Assembly: GCF_003201655.1 (NCBI RefSeq)
Contig: NZ_QJJU01000028.1
Location: 1 to 64,000 of the forward strand
Source of the DNA: Mycolicibacterium moriokaense
GTDB taxonomy: Bacteria > Actinomycetota > Actinomycetes > Mycobacteriales > Mycobacteriaceae
Direction of reading: 5' to 3'
Length of the DNA: 64,000 nt
The translations under genes were made by a program, and so were the position numbers. Below the pieces are notes generated by a model, which was given only the letters and a program-made list of their open reading frames with translations, was not told the DNA's origin and did no database searches. Below are positions 40,301-50,262 of the stretch, in pieces; within the stretch, counting starts at the first letter, position 1; every line of letters begins with the position of its first letter.

Positions 40301-41499
40301 GCGTCGAGGGCGGCGACATCGTCCTCGTCATCGACGGGTGGGCCAACTTCTCCGAGCACGCGCCCAAGCACGTAGACACCGTGATGAGCCTGCTACGCGC
40401 CCGCAACTACGGCGTGCGCGTCGTGTTGACCCACACCAGCCACATCTCCGGTATCCGGTCGGCGATCCGCGCCGAGACGACGCAGAAGCTGGAACTGCGC
40501 CTGACCGATCCCCGCGAGTCGGAGGTGCCCCGCGTCGACGGCATCGCCAAGGCGCGGGAAGTTCCTGACACTCCGGGCCGCGGGCTGAGCCCGGCCGGTT
40601 TTCATCTGATGGTCGGCTTTCCCGAGTTGGCCAACCAGCCGTCGGGCCGGGTCGAGGTGCGCGATATCGGCGCGGTGGTGCGCAAGGTCGCCGGTGTCGG
40701 CAAGGTCAGCGAGGTACTGCGGCTGCCCGAATCCGTTGCACTGCAAGACGTCATGGCCCGTGTTGATCCGCAGCTGCCCCGCCAGATGGTGCCCTTCGGG
40801 CTGTCGGAGAACACCCTGGGTCCGGCGTTCGTCAACTTCGCCGACAGCCCACACGTGGTCGCGGTCGGACGCGCGCAGTCGGGGCGCACGAACTTTGTTC
40901 GCGCGATGATGCGCAGCATCATGGCCCGCTACAGCGCCGATGAGGCCACGATCATCTTGATCGACCCGCGCCGACGCTCGGTCGGTGTGGTGCCCGACGA
41001 GTGGCTGTCGCGCTACACCTACGCCCTTGCCGACATCAAGCAAGTCGTCAACGGTCTGTGTGAGGTTCTCGAGAAGCGCCAGCCGCCACCGACGGCCACC
41101 CAGCACGAGATGCTGACCCGCAAGTTCTGGACCGGCCGGGAGTTCTTCGTGGTCGTCGATGACGCCACCGTCTGGCCGACGGCCGACAACCCGCTGGCCC
41201 GCCTGGCGCCCTACGTCGAGCAGGCCGACTCGCTGGGCCTGCACCTCATCGCCGCCGCCGACATCCGCAACTGGAGCTTCCAGGCGACGGGCTCCTCGGT
41301 GCTGGGCCGCGTCGTCGGGTCGCTGCCGCCAGTGTTGATCCTCGACGGGCGCCGCGACAACGGGCCCATCATCAGCGGCGTGTACGCCGAGCCGCAACGG
41401 CCCGGTAAAGCGATCTACGCGACGGCCTCCGGCTCCGACGGGGTGCTGATCGGCTGGACACCGCCACCGAGTGTGCCTGGAGCGCAACTCTCGTCGTAA
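37348..41499 (+). CDS. eccC: EccC-type VII secretion ATPase (fused EccCa-EccCb form)
   Basis: The 1383-aa motor of type VII secretion recognises substrates and drives export. Two membrane helices (VWGIVLPITLVVGVVGFIVA, FGIFGVMMLVGMVGMLF) near residues 30-90 are followed by a DUF domain and three FtsK-like ATPase domains. Walker A sites: GTTGAGKSEG (~517), a degenerate GAPKRGATTA (~885) and a degenerate GRAQSGRTN (~1174). Walker B-like sites: LFVICDEYQEM, IVLVIDGWANF and FFVVVDDATVW. The order canonical, degenerate, degenerate and the length fit EccC2/EccC3/EccC5-type fusions. It starts at GTG 37348. EccB, EccD, EccE and MycP genes are not adjacent on either side. Confidence 0.9.
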   Translation: MTTQPFVRPGEPRRAPATGGGKIAVEPPIAAPIPPPRSVWGIVLPITLVVGVVGFIVAMYVTGMRSFATGFGIFGVMMLVGMVGMLFRGRGAAQRMSWGELTLFRRTWFSRLDEIRDEVDVQRRQQWNHRHHFHWEPDQLTGVAGSVRMWDRPPGSDEFAVVRVGVGKVALAMSIDKPKIPEASQIEPATGHALRKFLIEQEYIDDMAKVIWVQRFPGLSIVGDMEQTRALARAMICQLAAFHSPSDVQVIVVSAAPTVWEWAKWLPHLQHRTKRDGCGERRLLFSSPAKLESFLDEAETERPQWSPPASGLHGGDVAPMLPLRVVIDDGCGTPEDWAGLTGSAGYAGTCFIRLAPSMPAPPPDSYGAKNWVGFAPSTTYRLTDGTLRKRLPFDDPTLFAGVPKGTDELDEVFYATADQMSVVEAERFARALARYRAPGAAASTVSTTETQHRTLLDVVGVRDPRRLDVDRLWAPRRTQGREWMRFPVGLDDSGQVIELDLKEGSQQGMNMHSLFIGTTGAGKSEGIITEVTSLALTHSPEVVNVVFSDFKLKSAAGTLERFPHVVASVSNLADERHLVGRMHDALDGELDRRGALCAALEGVPDLTAYNQRRLTDPSLAPVPALFVICDEYQEMLADPEWGPKFQKLFWRIVRQGRAYHMFLQLVGQTVDTQKLRDTRKLLGFTIAARTGREEDSREAIGSTVAAHLPERGAEGTAYLRVAQRQPREFRFFYSSAQFVPPVGTEDAEPVRAGTWFDPRPFSVDETADIDGLLASPQQPKAVAAAAVEPAALPGEPAKNPLIVDAVIASLQSAGVGPPRQLWLPPLGVPPPADDLVLRYRGRPWDVDYGQNPGLVLPVALEDRPREHRQDVFCLDVLSDNALIIGAPKRGATTALMTMITTGALMYRPERVQFYCVAASGPQLAAVGDLPHVASVVSSFDTEGVNRLLATVRQIVDDRERIFAARGLDMMTVREAKFGANPHDIGVEGGDIVLVIDGWANFSEHAPKHVDTVMSLLRARNYGVRVVLTHTSHISGIRSAIRAETTQKLELRLTDPRESEVPRVDGIAKAREVPDTPGRGLSPAGFHLMVGFPELANQPSGRVEVRDIGAVVRKVAGVGKVSEVLRLPESVALQDVMARVDPQLPRQMVPFGLSENTLGPAFVNFADSPHVVAVGRAQSGRTNFVRAMMRSIMARYSADEATIILIDPRRRSVGVVPDEWLSRYTYALADIKQVVNGLCEVLEKRQPPPTATQHEMLTRKFWTGREFFVVVDDATVWPTADNPLARLAPYVEQADSLGLHLIAAADIRNWSFQATGSSVLGRVVGSLPPVLILDGRRDNGPIISGVYAEPQRPGKAIYATASGSDGVLIGWTPPPSVPGAQLSS

Positions 41500-41777
41500 T
41501 CAGCGCGAAACGCCTGCGCTGCGTGGGGATTGACGGCTACCCACAGTGGCGAAACTCTGCCGGAACCAACCGTAGCTCGGCGTCGCAGCCGTCCGACGTA
41601 GACGATTACCGTGGCGCATCAACTTCACCTGTCGCCGTCCGGTGACGTAGTCGGGTGTTATCGGCGGCGGGGAGAGGGCGCGACTTTAGGCCCGACGCTG
41701 AGAGCCAGCCGATCGTCAGTTGTGCGGCGTCAAGCAGTCTGGTCGCTGGTGCTGTCAAACAAGAGTCAGCCGCGGTG

Positions 41778-41966
41778 TTACTTCTTGGTTGTCGGATTGG
41801 TGCGACGGATGCGGTCCCAGGCGCGGCGCCACCAGGGCTTGGGGACTCTCGGGGTGGGCTGTTGCGCGTGCGCCGCTCGGTCCCGAGCGGTGGCGGACTG
41901 AGTCGCCCTCTTGGAGATCGGCGGGAGCCAGTCAATGTGGTTGTTGCGAACGTAGTAGTGGGACAT
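41778..41966 (-). CDS. possible small basic protein, 62 aa
   Basis: A frame from ATG 41966 gives MSHYYVRNNHIDWLPPISKR and a C-terminal PRVPKPWWRRAWDRIRRTNP. AGCAGG lies about 5 bases upstream. The Trp/Arg-rich end could bind nucleic acid or membranes, but the evidence that it is expressed is weak. The rest of 41500-42179 shows no gene. Confidence 0.3.
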   Translation of the reverse strand: MSHYYVRNNHIDWLPPISKRATQSATARDRAAHAQQPTPRVPKPWWRRAWDRIRRTNPTTKK

Positions 41967-42179
41967 GCATGCCTGCTGTCCATTGCCGACTGAGGGGCGC
42001 AGCGAGACGGTGCCGCGCGCCACAGGTGTGCTCTCGCATGCCGAATACACGGCCCAGCGCGAGAAGATCATCAACGAAATATGAACCCAGCGGGCTCGTG
42101 CGGTCGGCATCGGCCGTCGAAGGTGGGCCTGCAAGCACCGGGCGCGCGATTGTTACCTGATCGACTTTGTCGGCGCCCG

Positions 42180-42464
42180 TCAGAGCATCGGCCCCAGTTG
42201 TACCGGATAGTCGCCCTCGTGAACGGAGTATCCCATCTGGCCGTCGGGGCCGCGCTCGTTCCACTTGTACCAGTCGTGGCAGACACTGATGTCCCAATCC
42301 AAAGGGGCGCCCAAGTTGCCATGGGGCATCGGATCCCCCGGGCACCAGGTGTGAGTGCCACCCGGCGTTGCCTGCGCGGTACCCGCGGCCAGTCCCAGAC
42401 CGGCCAACCCAAGAGCGCCGGACACCAGTGCAGCGGCGGCTACCCCTGCGATTCGTCGTTTCAT
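42180..42464 (-). CDS. small secreted protein, 94 aa
   Basis: ATG 42464 follows GAAAGGA. The signal peptide MKRRIAGVAAAALVSGALGL-AGLGLAAGTAQA is standard and predicts cleavage after AQA. The mature part of about 60 residues contains two Cys (HTWCPGDPMPHG, ISVCHDWYKWNERG) and several Trp/Tyr, so one disulfide is likely. This type of short secreted mycobacterial protein is frequent and uncharacterised. The gene is divergent from the PGRS remnant at 42541. Confidence 0.75.
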   Translation of the reverse strand: MKRRIAGVAAAALVSGALGLAGLGLAAGTAQATPGGTHTWCPGDPMPHGNLGAPLDWDISVCHDWYKWNERGPDGQMGYSVHEGDYPVQLGPML

Positions 42465-42540
42465 GGTTGTTTTCCTTTCGTGGCTATCGGCCTGTTGTGG
42501 CCGCTCGCATAACGATTGCGGGCACGCCTTGGCGGATCCT

Positions 42541-42709
42541 TGGGGGCGGTGGCGCCGGCGGTAACCCCGGCTCCGTCGGCCAGCCCGGCACACCTGGAGC
42601 CGGCGGCACCGGCGGCGGCGCAACAGTCCCCGGCGGAACGGCGACTAAAGGGACAGTCGGCAAGCCCGGCATAACCGGCGCGGCGGGCACCACGGGCACA
42701 CACGGCTAA
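42541..42709 (+). pseudogene. C-terminal remnant of a PGRS/collagen-like protein
   Basis: The frame reads GGGGAGGNPGSVGQPGTPGA, then GGTGGGATVPGGTATKG and ends GITGAAGTTGTHG. The same GATGTHG ending closes the PGRS protein at 48132-49889. There is no N-terminal leader or start, and the segment is only about 55 residues, so it is the tail of a lost gene. Confidence 0.6.
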
Positions 42710-43376
42710 TCCGCCTGGGTCAACACACTGAGACCGCGCTCGAACGACGCTGCCACCCAACAAGATCGGCGTGGGGAGCTAAATGCGCGTGCTTGCATCG
42801 TCTGTCAGGTGTTCAGCCCGGAATCCCCGCGCGGTGGACATGGCGCACGGTGATCTCCCGCGGCAAGGCGCCCGGCGTCATCGCGGTGAACCCGTTTGGG
42901 CCGCCGCCAGACTCGCATCGACGGGTGCGGAAGCCGCGGCCACGGAGCGGCGCACCGCTTTTGGAAGGCCGCCGACCTGTTTCGGGGGCGACGCGCGCGA
43001 TGGTGAGTTCGAGTTCGGCCAGCCGGGCCCGCAGCTCCAATGATCTCCGGTCCCGCCCCACCACACGTTGGCTACATGTGCACGACACGATGCCTTGTTG
43101 GCCCAACGCCCTACACATGTAGCCGAGGATCTGATCAGGCCAGACGGGCCAAGCCAGCCACTGCCTTACAGATATGCGGTGACGCGCCTGCTGTTTGGTC
43201 GGCGGTCGTTGATGTCTTAAACCATCCCGGGGTTTTACGCACACCTCATTACATGTGATCGGTTTGCTGCCCGATGTGTTGGTGAGCGTAATACTCGGCC
43301 GCTGCTTCTGGCCCCTGCCTGGTTTAGTTGCATGCTTCCTGGTGGCGACCGCTTGCCGGTAGAACCCTGCGTCGGA
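42710..43376. other. non-coding interval with a long-armed inverted repeat
   Basis: I see no convincing gene between the PGRS remnant and the end of the LuxR-type gene. The interval contains the inverted repeat at 43070-43124. An open frame on the reverse strand (42813-43244) reads like ordinary non-coding GC-rich sequence and was not accepted. Confidence 0.35.
43070..43124. repeat. perfect 11-bp inverted repeat around a 33-base loop
   Basis: GGCTACATGTG (43070-43080) and CACATGTAGCC (43114-43124) are exact complements. The core ACATGT is itself palindromic in each arm. It could be a recombination site, a protein-binding pair or a transcribed hairpin. It is not attached to a recognised gene. 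Confidence 0.5.
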
Positions 43377-46013
43377 TCAGGAACCGGAGGTGGGTTGGGG
43401 TTGCTGGCCAGGCGCGACGGCCTGGGCGCGGTTGGCGACGCCGAGTTTGGCCAGGATGGCCTGGACGTGGTGGCCGGCGGTTTTGGGGCTGATGTGCAGC
43501 GTGGCGGCGATGTCGGCGTCGCTGCGCCCGGCGGCGAGCAGGTCGAGCACCTCGCGTTGACGGCGGGTCAATCCGTGGGGGTCGGCGAGCGTGTCGGCGC
43601 GGAGGCCGTGGCGGGTACGGCCGCGCAGCGCGGCTAGGCGCTGTTGAGCGCGGCGAGCTGTCGCGCGGGCACCAAGGCTGCGGAAGGTGGCCAGCGCCGA
43701 TTGCGCCGCGTCGATGTCGCCGCCGAGTTGGGCGATGGCCGCGTCATAGTGGCAGCCGCGCCGGGTCCACGCGTCGGCGGCGGCTTGCCAGTGCCCGCTG
43801 ATCTCCAACTCATAGGGGGTGAGCGGATCGCCGCTGGTGGTCTGGGCGGGGCCGCCGGGCAGTTGAGCCCACCGGCGCAGGTGCCCGACCAGCCACGGGT
43901 CGGAATGTTGGGTGGCCGCCACCAGCCCGGCCTGTGCTTCGGTTCGGGCGGTGTCGTCATCGCCGGCCAGCCATGCCGCCTCGGCGCGCGCCGCCCACAC
44001 CGCGCCCAGGAGAAAGACGTCATCGGGTTGGGCGCCGGCGAGGGCCTCGTCGAGCACCGTGGCAACGGGTTGCTCGCCGCGGCGGGCCAGGATCAGGCCG
44101 AGGGTCACCAGTGGCAGGGTCCGGTGCAGCGGGCCGAGCCCGGGTCGGGTCAGCACCTGGTCGGCGACCAACGCGGAGCGGGCCCACTCACCGCGATGCA
44201 GTCCGACCAGCGCATCGGCGCCGCTGGCCATGGTCCAAAACGTGCCCAGGTGATGGTCATCGCAGAACGCGCTGGTTTCGGCGAGATAGGCCTCGGCGCG
44301 GTCCAGGTCGTGGTGCGTCGCGGCGGCCCAGCAGGTGAGCGCCCCGATAATGCCGGCGTGTTCGCCCGCCGCCTCGGCGCCCATTGCGTCGCGCCAGGCC
44401 GCCTCCAGCTCGTCCCACCCAGTGTCGGTGAAAAACACGGTGGCCAGCGCGGCGTAGCCGCGGGCCCGCAGCACCACGGCGTCCTCGCCGAGTTCCGTGC
44501 CCAAAGTGATGGCGCGCTCCGCGTACTCGGCGACGCGGGGATCGTAGGTGTAGGTACTGACCTGGGCCAGGTTGACCAGCGACCAGGCCAGCTGCGCACA
44601 CGGGTCACCCCCTTCCAGCAGCCGCACCGACGCCAGCCCCGCTTCGACGGCCTCGGTGCTGCTGCCCGCCGCGAGCAACTCGTGGGACAGCCAGCGCAGA
44701 TCGTCGCCCTCTTCGAGCCGATCACCCAGCTCGTGGCGCAGCGCGATGGCATCGCGCCACGATGCCACCGAAGTCTGCGCCTGCCCGCACAGATAGCTTT
44801 CGAAAGCCTGCTGCTCCAGCCATACCACCTTCTGGCGAGCTGGGGCGGTGTCGGCGCGGCGCAGTACCAACGCGTACAGGTCGGCGGCCTCACTGTGGGC
44901 CTCTAACGCCGCGGCGCGTTCGGCGGCGGCTAGCCCGTAGCGGATCACCGCGTCGGTATCGCCGGCCCGGTCGGCGTGAAACGCCAACGCCGCCAACGTG
45001 TCTGGGGCGACGGGTGGTTCGGCCAGAGCGACCATCGCCCGCTTGTGCAATACCCGGCGCTGAATGTCGGGTATCTGCTCCAACGCCGCGCGGCGGGCCA
45101 GCTCATGGCGAAACCCCACGGCGTCCCCGTCGGCGAGCAGCACCCCGGCATCAAGGCATTCGGCCAAACCGGTGCCCGCGGCCGCGGGACACAGCTGCGC
45201 CACCAATCCCGCGCTGGTGCGCGGGCCGCACACCGCGACCGCATGCGCGGTCTCGCGCGCCGGCCCCGACAGGCGGCCCAGCCGGCCCCACACCGCCTCG
45301 GACACGCTGCGCGGCAACGCGTCCCGGCCAGCCACATCGGGGCCGGCCGCCAGGACCTCGGTGACATAAAACGGGTTCCCGCCAGTGAGTCGATACAGCT
45401 GGTCGGCGTTGACGCCGCTGCCGGCGGCCAACACCGCCACCGCCTGCCGGCTCAGCGGCTCCAGCCCGATACGGTTCACCGCCGCACAGGTCGCCACATC
45501 CCCGAGCGCGACCGCCAACGGATGTGTCGCGCCGAGCTCATCATCGCGGTAGGACACCACCACCAGCAGCGGCAGCGACCCGATGCGCCGCGCCAGAAAC
45601 AGCAGCAAATCCAGGGTGGCGCCATCGGCCCAGTGCGCATCCTCGATCACCCACACCCACCGGCCCCCGCCACGCAACACCGCCAGCAGCCGCCGATACA
45701 GGGCCGCGGTGTCACCGGCCTCGACGGCCGCGGCCAGCCCGGCCGCCTGCGCGTCGCCCAGCTGCGCCAGGGCGTCGATCAGCGGGCCCAACGGGCGCGG
45801 CGCGGCCAGCGGGTCACACCAGCCCCGCAACACCCGCATCGAGGAATCCAGCCCGCCAACAAAGTGGGCGAGCACCGCGGTTTTGCCGATCCCGGCCTCT
45901 CCCCGCAACAACACCACCTGACCCGCACCCCGGGCAACACGGCGCGTCAGCAAGCCCAGCTGCACGAGCACCGCCTGGCGCTCCAGCAAGCGCTCCACCG
46001 AACCGGCCCCCAA
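43377..46013 (-). CDS. LuxR-family large ATPase transcriptional regulator (LAL/MalT type), 878 aa
   Basis: The N-terminal STAND-type ATPase domain has a Walker A GEAGIGKTAVLAHF (residues ~38-50) and a Walker B-like GRWVWVIEDAHWADGATLDL. ALYRRLLAVL and YRLTGGNPFYVTEVL (a sensor-type GGNP motif) follow. A long TPR-like helical middle covers ~330-790. The C-terminal LuxR HTH is LTRRQREVLDLLAAGRSDAD-IAATLHISPKTAGHHVQAIL. Such proteins activate target operons after binding a small-molecule inducer or ATP. It is transcribed leftward and alone; targets could be the PGRS and secreted protein genes on its other side, but no binding site is evident. Confidence 0.85.
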   Translation of the reverse strand: MGAGSVERLLERQAVLVQLGLLTRRVARGAGQVVLLRGEAGIGKTAVLAHFVGGLDSSMRVLRGWCDPLAAPRPLGPLIDALAQLGDAQAAGLAAAVEAGDTAALYRRLLAVLRGGGRWVWVIEDAHWADGATLDLLLFLARRIGSLPLLVVVSYRDDELGATHPLAVALGDVATCAAVNRIGLEPLSRQAVAVLAAGSGVNADQLYRLTGGNPFYVTEVLAAGPDVAGRDALPRSVSEAVWGRLGRLSGPARETAHAVAVCGPRTSAGLVAQLCPAAAGTGLAECLDAGVLLADGDAVGFRHELARRAALEQIPDIQRRVLHKRAMVALAEPPVAPDTLAALAFHADRAGDTDAVIRYGLAAAERAAALEAHSEAADLYALVLRRADTAPARQKVVWLEQQAFESYLCGQAQTSVASWRDAIALRHELGDRLEEGDDLRWLSHELLAAGSSTEAVEAGLASVRLLEGGDPCAQLAWSLVNLAQVSTYTYDPRVAEYAERAITLGTELGEDAVVLRARGYAALATVFFTDTGWDELEAAWRDAMGAEAAGEHAGIIGALTCWAAATHHDLDRAEAYLAETSAFCDDHHLGTFWTMASGADALVGLHRGEWARSALVADQVLTRPGLGPLHRTLPLVTLGLILARRGEQPVATVLDEALAGAQPDDVFLLGAVWAARAEAAWLAGDDDTARTEAQAGLVAATQHSDPWLVGHLRRWAQLPGGPAQTTSGDPLTPYELEISGHWQAAADAWTRRGCHYDAAIAQLGGDIDAAQSALATFRSLGARATARRAQQRLAALRGRTRHGLRADTLADPHGLTRRQREVLDLLAAGRSDADIAATLHISPKTAGHHVQAILAKLGVANRAQAVAPGQQPQPTSGS

Positions 46014-46349
46014 ACCTCACCAGTGTTTACAAGCACCGTCGACATCGAATTTCGCACAAAATAGGGAAATCTCCCCATGAACCGGGGCCGCTCGCCAGCG
46101 CACACTAGACACTGAGCGCGCCGGAGGGCCGCCACGGCCACAGCAAAAGCACATCGGGACAGATGCGGCTCTCACTTTAGCCCCGACGCCTTCCGGTCGC
46201 GCCCATACTGCCCATCGGCGATCAGGAGTCGGCAGGTGCCATCACCACAACCGTCCGACCGGCCCACGGTGCTGCTCACAACGACCACAGCAGCCCAACC
46301 GGCGCACAATCGCACAACGGGCTTACCAGTGCTGACCAAGGAGCCCGCC
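46014..46349. other. divergent intergenic region
   Basis: This is the upstream region of the LuxR-type regulator and of the small secreted protein at 46350. No gene was recognised. An AAGGAG site serves the 46350 gene at its right end. Confidence 0.35.
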
Positions 46350-46670
46350 ATGAAACGACTTATGAACCAGCACCGCACACCCCGCCGCGACCTCAGACGG
46401 GCCGCGCTGATCCTGCTGACCGGCCCCGCGCTCGCCCTGGCCGTAGCCCTCACCGCCACCGCTGACCCCGGCCCACCCCCACCGCCACGCCCCTTGATCA
46501 CCGTCACCGCGCCAGGCGGTTCGCCCATCCAAGTCGGAGTCAACGAAAACCTCACCGCCGGCAACCTCCCAGGCCCGCTCAATCAAGTCGGAGTCAACGA
46601 AAACCTCACCGCCGGCAACCTCCCAGGCCCGCTCAATCAAGTCAGAGTCGGGCAGCCGCCGACGCGGTAG
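46350..46670 (+). CDS. small secreted protein with 18-residue tandem repeat, 106 aa
   Basis: AAGGAG lies 6 bases before ATG 46350. The signal region MKRLMNQHRTPRRDLRRAAL then ILLTGPALALAVALTATA is strongly basic and hydrophobic. The mature part repeats QVGVNENLTAGNLPGPLN twice and begins a third time as QVRVG. In DNA this is a perfect 54-bp tandem duplication (46530-46583, 46584-46637). It precedes the two PGRS genes by about 80 bases and may be co-transcribed with them. No function known. Confidence 0.6.
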   Translation: MKRLMNQHRTPRRDLRRAALILLTGPALALAVALTATADPGPPPPPRPLITVTAPGGSPIQVGVNENLTAGNLPGPLNQVGVNENLTAGNLPGPLNQVRVGQPPTR

Positions 46671-46752
46671 TCCACAAGCCGCGGGAGGACGGCCGAGTCG
46701 ACGTGACCTGCCATCGCCAATCCGGCCGCAAACCCAAGTAAGGGGATACGAC

Positions 46753-48120
<1,368 letters not shown>

Positions 48121-48131
48121 GAGGTTACGAC

Positions 48132-49889
48132 ATGGCCAAATCTGCTTTTCCCTACGTCACCGCCGGGGTGGCGATCGCCGGGGCCAGCCTCTGGTTGGCC
48201 ACCGCCACGGGCGCGCCGGCGCCGACCGCGACTCCGGCGGTGCAGCTGGCATCGGTGGAGTCCGGGCTGGGCGCGCCGCCGCTGGCCCCACCGGACAGCA
48301 CGACGTGTAGTGGATTCTTTTGCCTCTTTGGTCCCGGCTTGTCCCCACCCACACTCACCACACTGGTCGACGCGGTGCTGGGGACCCCTCCCCCCGGTGA
48401 CACCAATCCCTTCACCGCGGTGCTGGCGAACCCTCCCCCCGGTGACACCAATCCCTTCTTTGCCCTGATCGGTGTCGCCGGTCAGATCCCGATTGTCAAC
48501 ATTTTCATCGCCAACGGCACCAATGGCGCGCCAGGCCAGCCCGGCGGCAACGCCGGGCTGTTGATCGGCTTCGGCGGCATCGGCGGCAACGGTGCCCCCG
48601 GTGTCAACGGCGGGCCCGGCCAGGCCGCTGGTAACGGCGGCAACGCTGGGCTGTTGTTCGGCAACGGCGGTGACGGCGGCAACGGCGCCCCCGGCGTCAA
48701 CGGCGGCCGCAACCAGCGCGCCGGTGATGGCGGCGCCGGCGGTAGCGGCGGCAACGCGGGACTGATCGGTACCGGCGGTAGCGGCGGCAACGGCGGAAAC
48801 GGCGGAAACGGCGGCAACGGGGTCAACCCCACCCACACCTTCACCCGCGCCGACGACGGCACCAGCATCGGCAACGACAACGGGTTCAACGGCGGCAACA
48901 TTTTTAATGGTGTCGGAGTGAACGCCGGCAACGGCGCCAACGGTGCGGCGGGCCAAAGAGGCGGCAACGGTGGCAGCATCGGCGACTTCAACGGCGCGGC
49001 CATTAACGGCGGCACCGGCCATGGCGGCAACGCCGGTGCGGGCGGGGCCGGCGGGGCGGGCGCCGACGGCGGCACCGGCGGCAACATCGGCATCCTCAAC
49101 GGGTCCGTCCAGCTCGGCGGTACCGGTAACGGCGGCAACGCCGGTGCGGGCGGGCCCGGCGGAGGGGGCGCTAACGGCGGCACCGGCGGCAACGGAGGGT
49201 CCGGCGGCACTGGCGGCACCGGCGGCGTGCTGTTGGGTAACGGCGGCGACGGCGGCAACGCAGGCAACGGCGGCACTGGCGGCAACGGCGCGACCGGCGG
49301 CACCGGCGGAAACGGCGGCACCATTGAGCCCGGAAACGGCCAGGCCGACGGAACCCGAGAGATCCCCGGCATCGGCAATGGCGGCAACGCAGGCAATGGC
49401 GGCACCGGCGGGACGAGCGGGGCCGGCGGCAATGGCGGCACCGCAGGATCCGGCGGCAATGGCGGCACCGGCGCCTCGGGGTCGGGTAACGGCGGCGCCG
49501 GCGGACTGGGCGGCAAGGGTGGCACCGGCTCCACCGGTGCCGCCGGCGGCGCCGGCGGTGACATCCTCGACTACAGCGGCTCGGCGGGCGCGTCGGGTAT
49601 CGGTCATGGCGGCACCGCGGGCAACGGCGGAGCCGGCGCCGCTGGCGGCAAGGGCGGCAACGGCGGCAACGGTGGAGCCGGCGGCACCGGCGCCAAGCCC
49701 GGTCCCAGCGGCGCTGGCGGCGCCGGTGGCAACGGCGCTGAGGGCAGCACCGGTGGAGGTGCTGGCTTAATCGTCGGCAACAATAACGGCCAAAGCGTTA
49801 ACGGCGGTATCGGCGATCCCGGCATGAACGGGTCACCTGGCACCACCGGCGCCACCGGCGCGACCGGCGCGACCGGCACTCACGGGTAA
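48132..49889 (+). CDS. secreted PGRS-type Gly-rich protein without a PE domain, 585 aa (tandem paralogue)
   Basis: This second copy begins 12 bases after the first. It has the same leader (FPYVTAGVAIAGASLWLATA), the same VQLASVESGLGAPPLAP block and Cys pair (TCSGFFCLFG), and FFALIGVAGQIPIVNIFIAN. A PPPGDTNPF segment is doubled in this copy (TPPPGDTNPFTAVLANPPPGDTNPFF, seen as two units), once in the other. The PGRS region is longer and has non-repeat islands (FNGGNIFNGVGVNAG, DILDYSGSAGASG). It ends GATGATGATGTHG. Surface exposure is likely; the islands could be the variable exposed parts. Presumably co-transcribed with the first copy. Confidence 0.75.
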   Translation: MAKSAFPYVTAGVAIAGASLWLATATGAPAPTATPAVQLASVESGLGAPPLAPPDSTTCSGFFCLFGPGLSPPTLTTLVDAVLGTPPPGDTNPFTAVLANPPPGDTNPFFALIGVAGQIPIVNIFIANGTNGAPGQPGGNAGLLIGFGGIGGNGAPGVNGGPGQAAGNGGNAGLLFGNGGDGGNGAPGVNGGRNQRAGDGGAGGSGGNAGLIGTGGSGGNGGNGGNGGNGVNPTHTFTRADDGTSIGNDNGFNGGNIFNGVGVNAGNGANGAAGQRGGNGGSIGDFNGAAINGGTGHGGNAGAGGAGGAGADGGTGGNIGILNGSVQLGGTGNGGNAGAGGPGGGGANGGTGGNGGSGGTGGTGGVLLGNGGDGGNAGNGGTGGNGATGGTGGNGGTIEPGNGQADGTREIPGIGNGGNAGNGGTGGTSGAGGNGGTAGSGGNGGTGASGSGNGGAGGLGGKGGTGSTGAAGGAGGDILDYSGSAGASGIGHGGTAGNGGAGAAGGKGGNGGNGGAGGTGAKPGPSGAGGAGGNGAEGSTGGGAGLIVGNNNGQSVNGGIGDPGMNGSPGTTGATGATGATGTHG

Positions 49890-50133
49890 CGCGCCCGGGC
49901 CCAAGCCTGCTGATCCACAACCCGCCCGTTCCACCGCGGATAAGGCCGAGCGGAACAAGATCACGCCGAGCCCGAAACGTCAAGCGTCTCTACAGAACAG
50001 ACCGTCATGGATGTCCGGAGCCCATACATCGACACAGCGTCGAGGTGACCTTCGAATTTGTCATCGATGGGGTCCTCCACGTTACGAGCCGAGCGCTTCG
50101 CGTCGACGTACCGACAAACGTTGCGGCGGACGC

Positions 50134-50207
50134 TTAGACGGCTTGGGCGGTCTGAGTGAGTCGGCTTTCGTACTCAACCGGGCTGCTCATGCCGATGGCC
50201 GAGTGGC
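50134..50207 (-). pseudogene. IS3-family transposase C-terminal scrap
   Basis: On the reverse strand the sequence reads RHSAIGMSSPVEYESRLTQT-AQAV followed by TAA (50134-50136). This is the end of the IS3 integrase (typical form HSAxGMxSPxxYE). Upstream the frame is interrupted. It is the same family as the integrase fragment at 55703. The remaining 49890-50133 shows no gene. Confidence 0.65.
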
Positions 50208-50262
50208 GTCACCTGAGCAGCATCAGATCGACAGTTACCTGGTCGTGTCCCAGCGGCGGTGT

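Noticed and set aside
42813..43244. Reverse-strand 143-residue frame as a gene
   Set aside because: It spans the 11-bp inverted repeat, has Arg-rich composition typical of antisense GC-rich DNA, and has no ribosome site.
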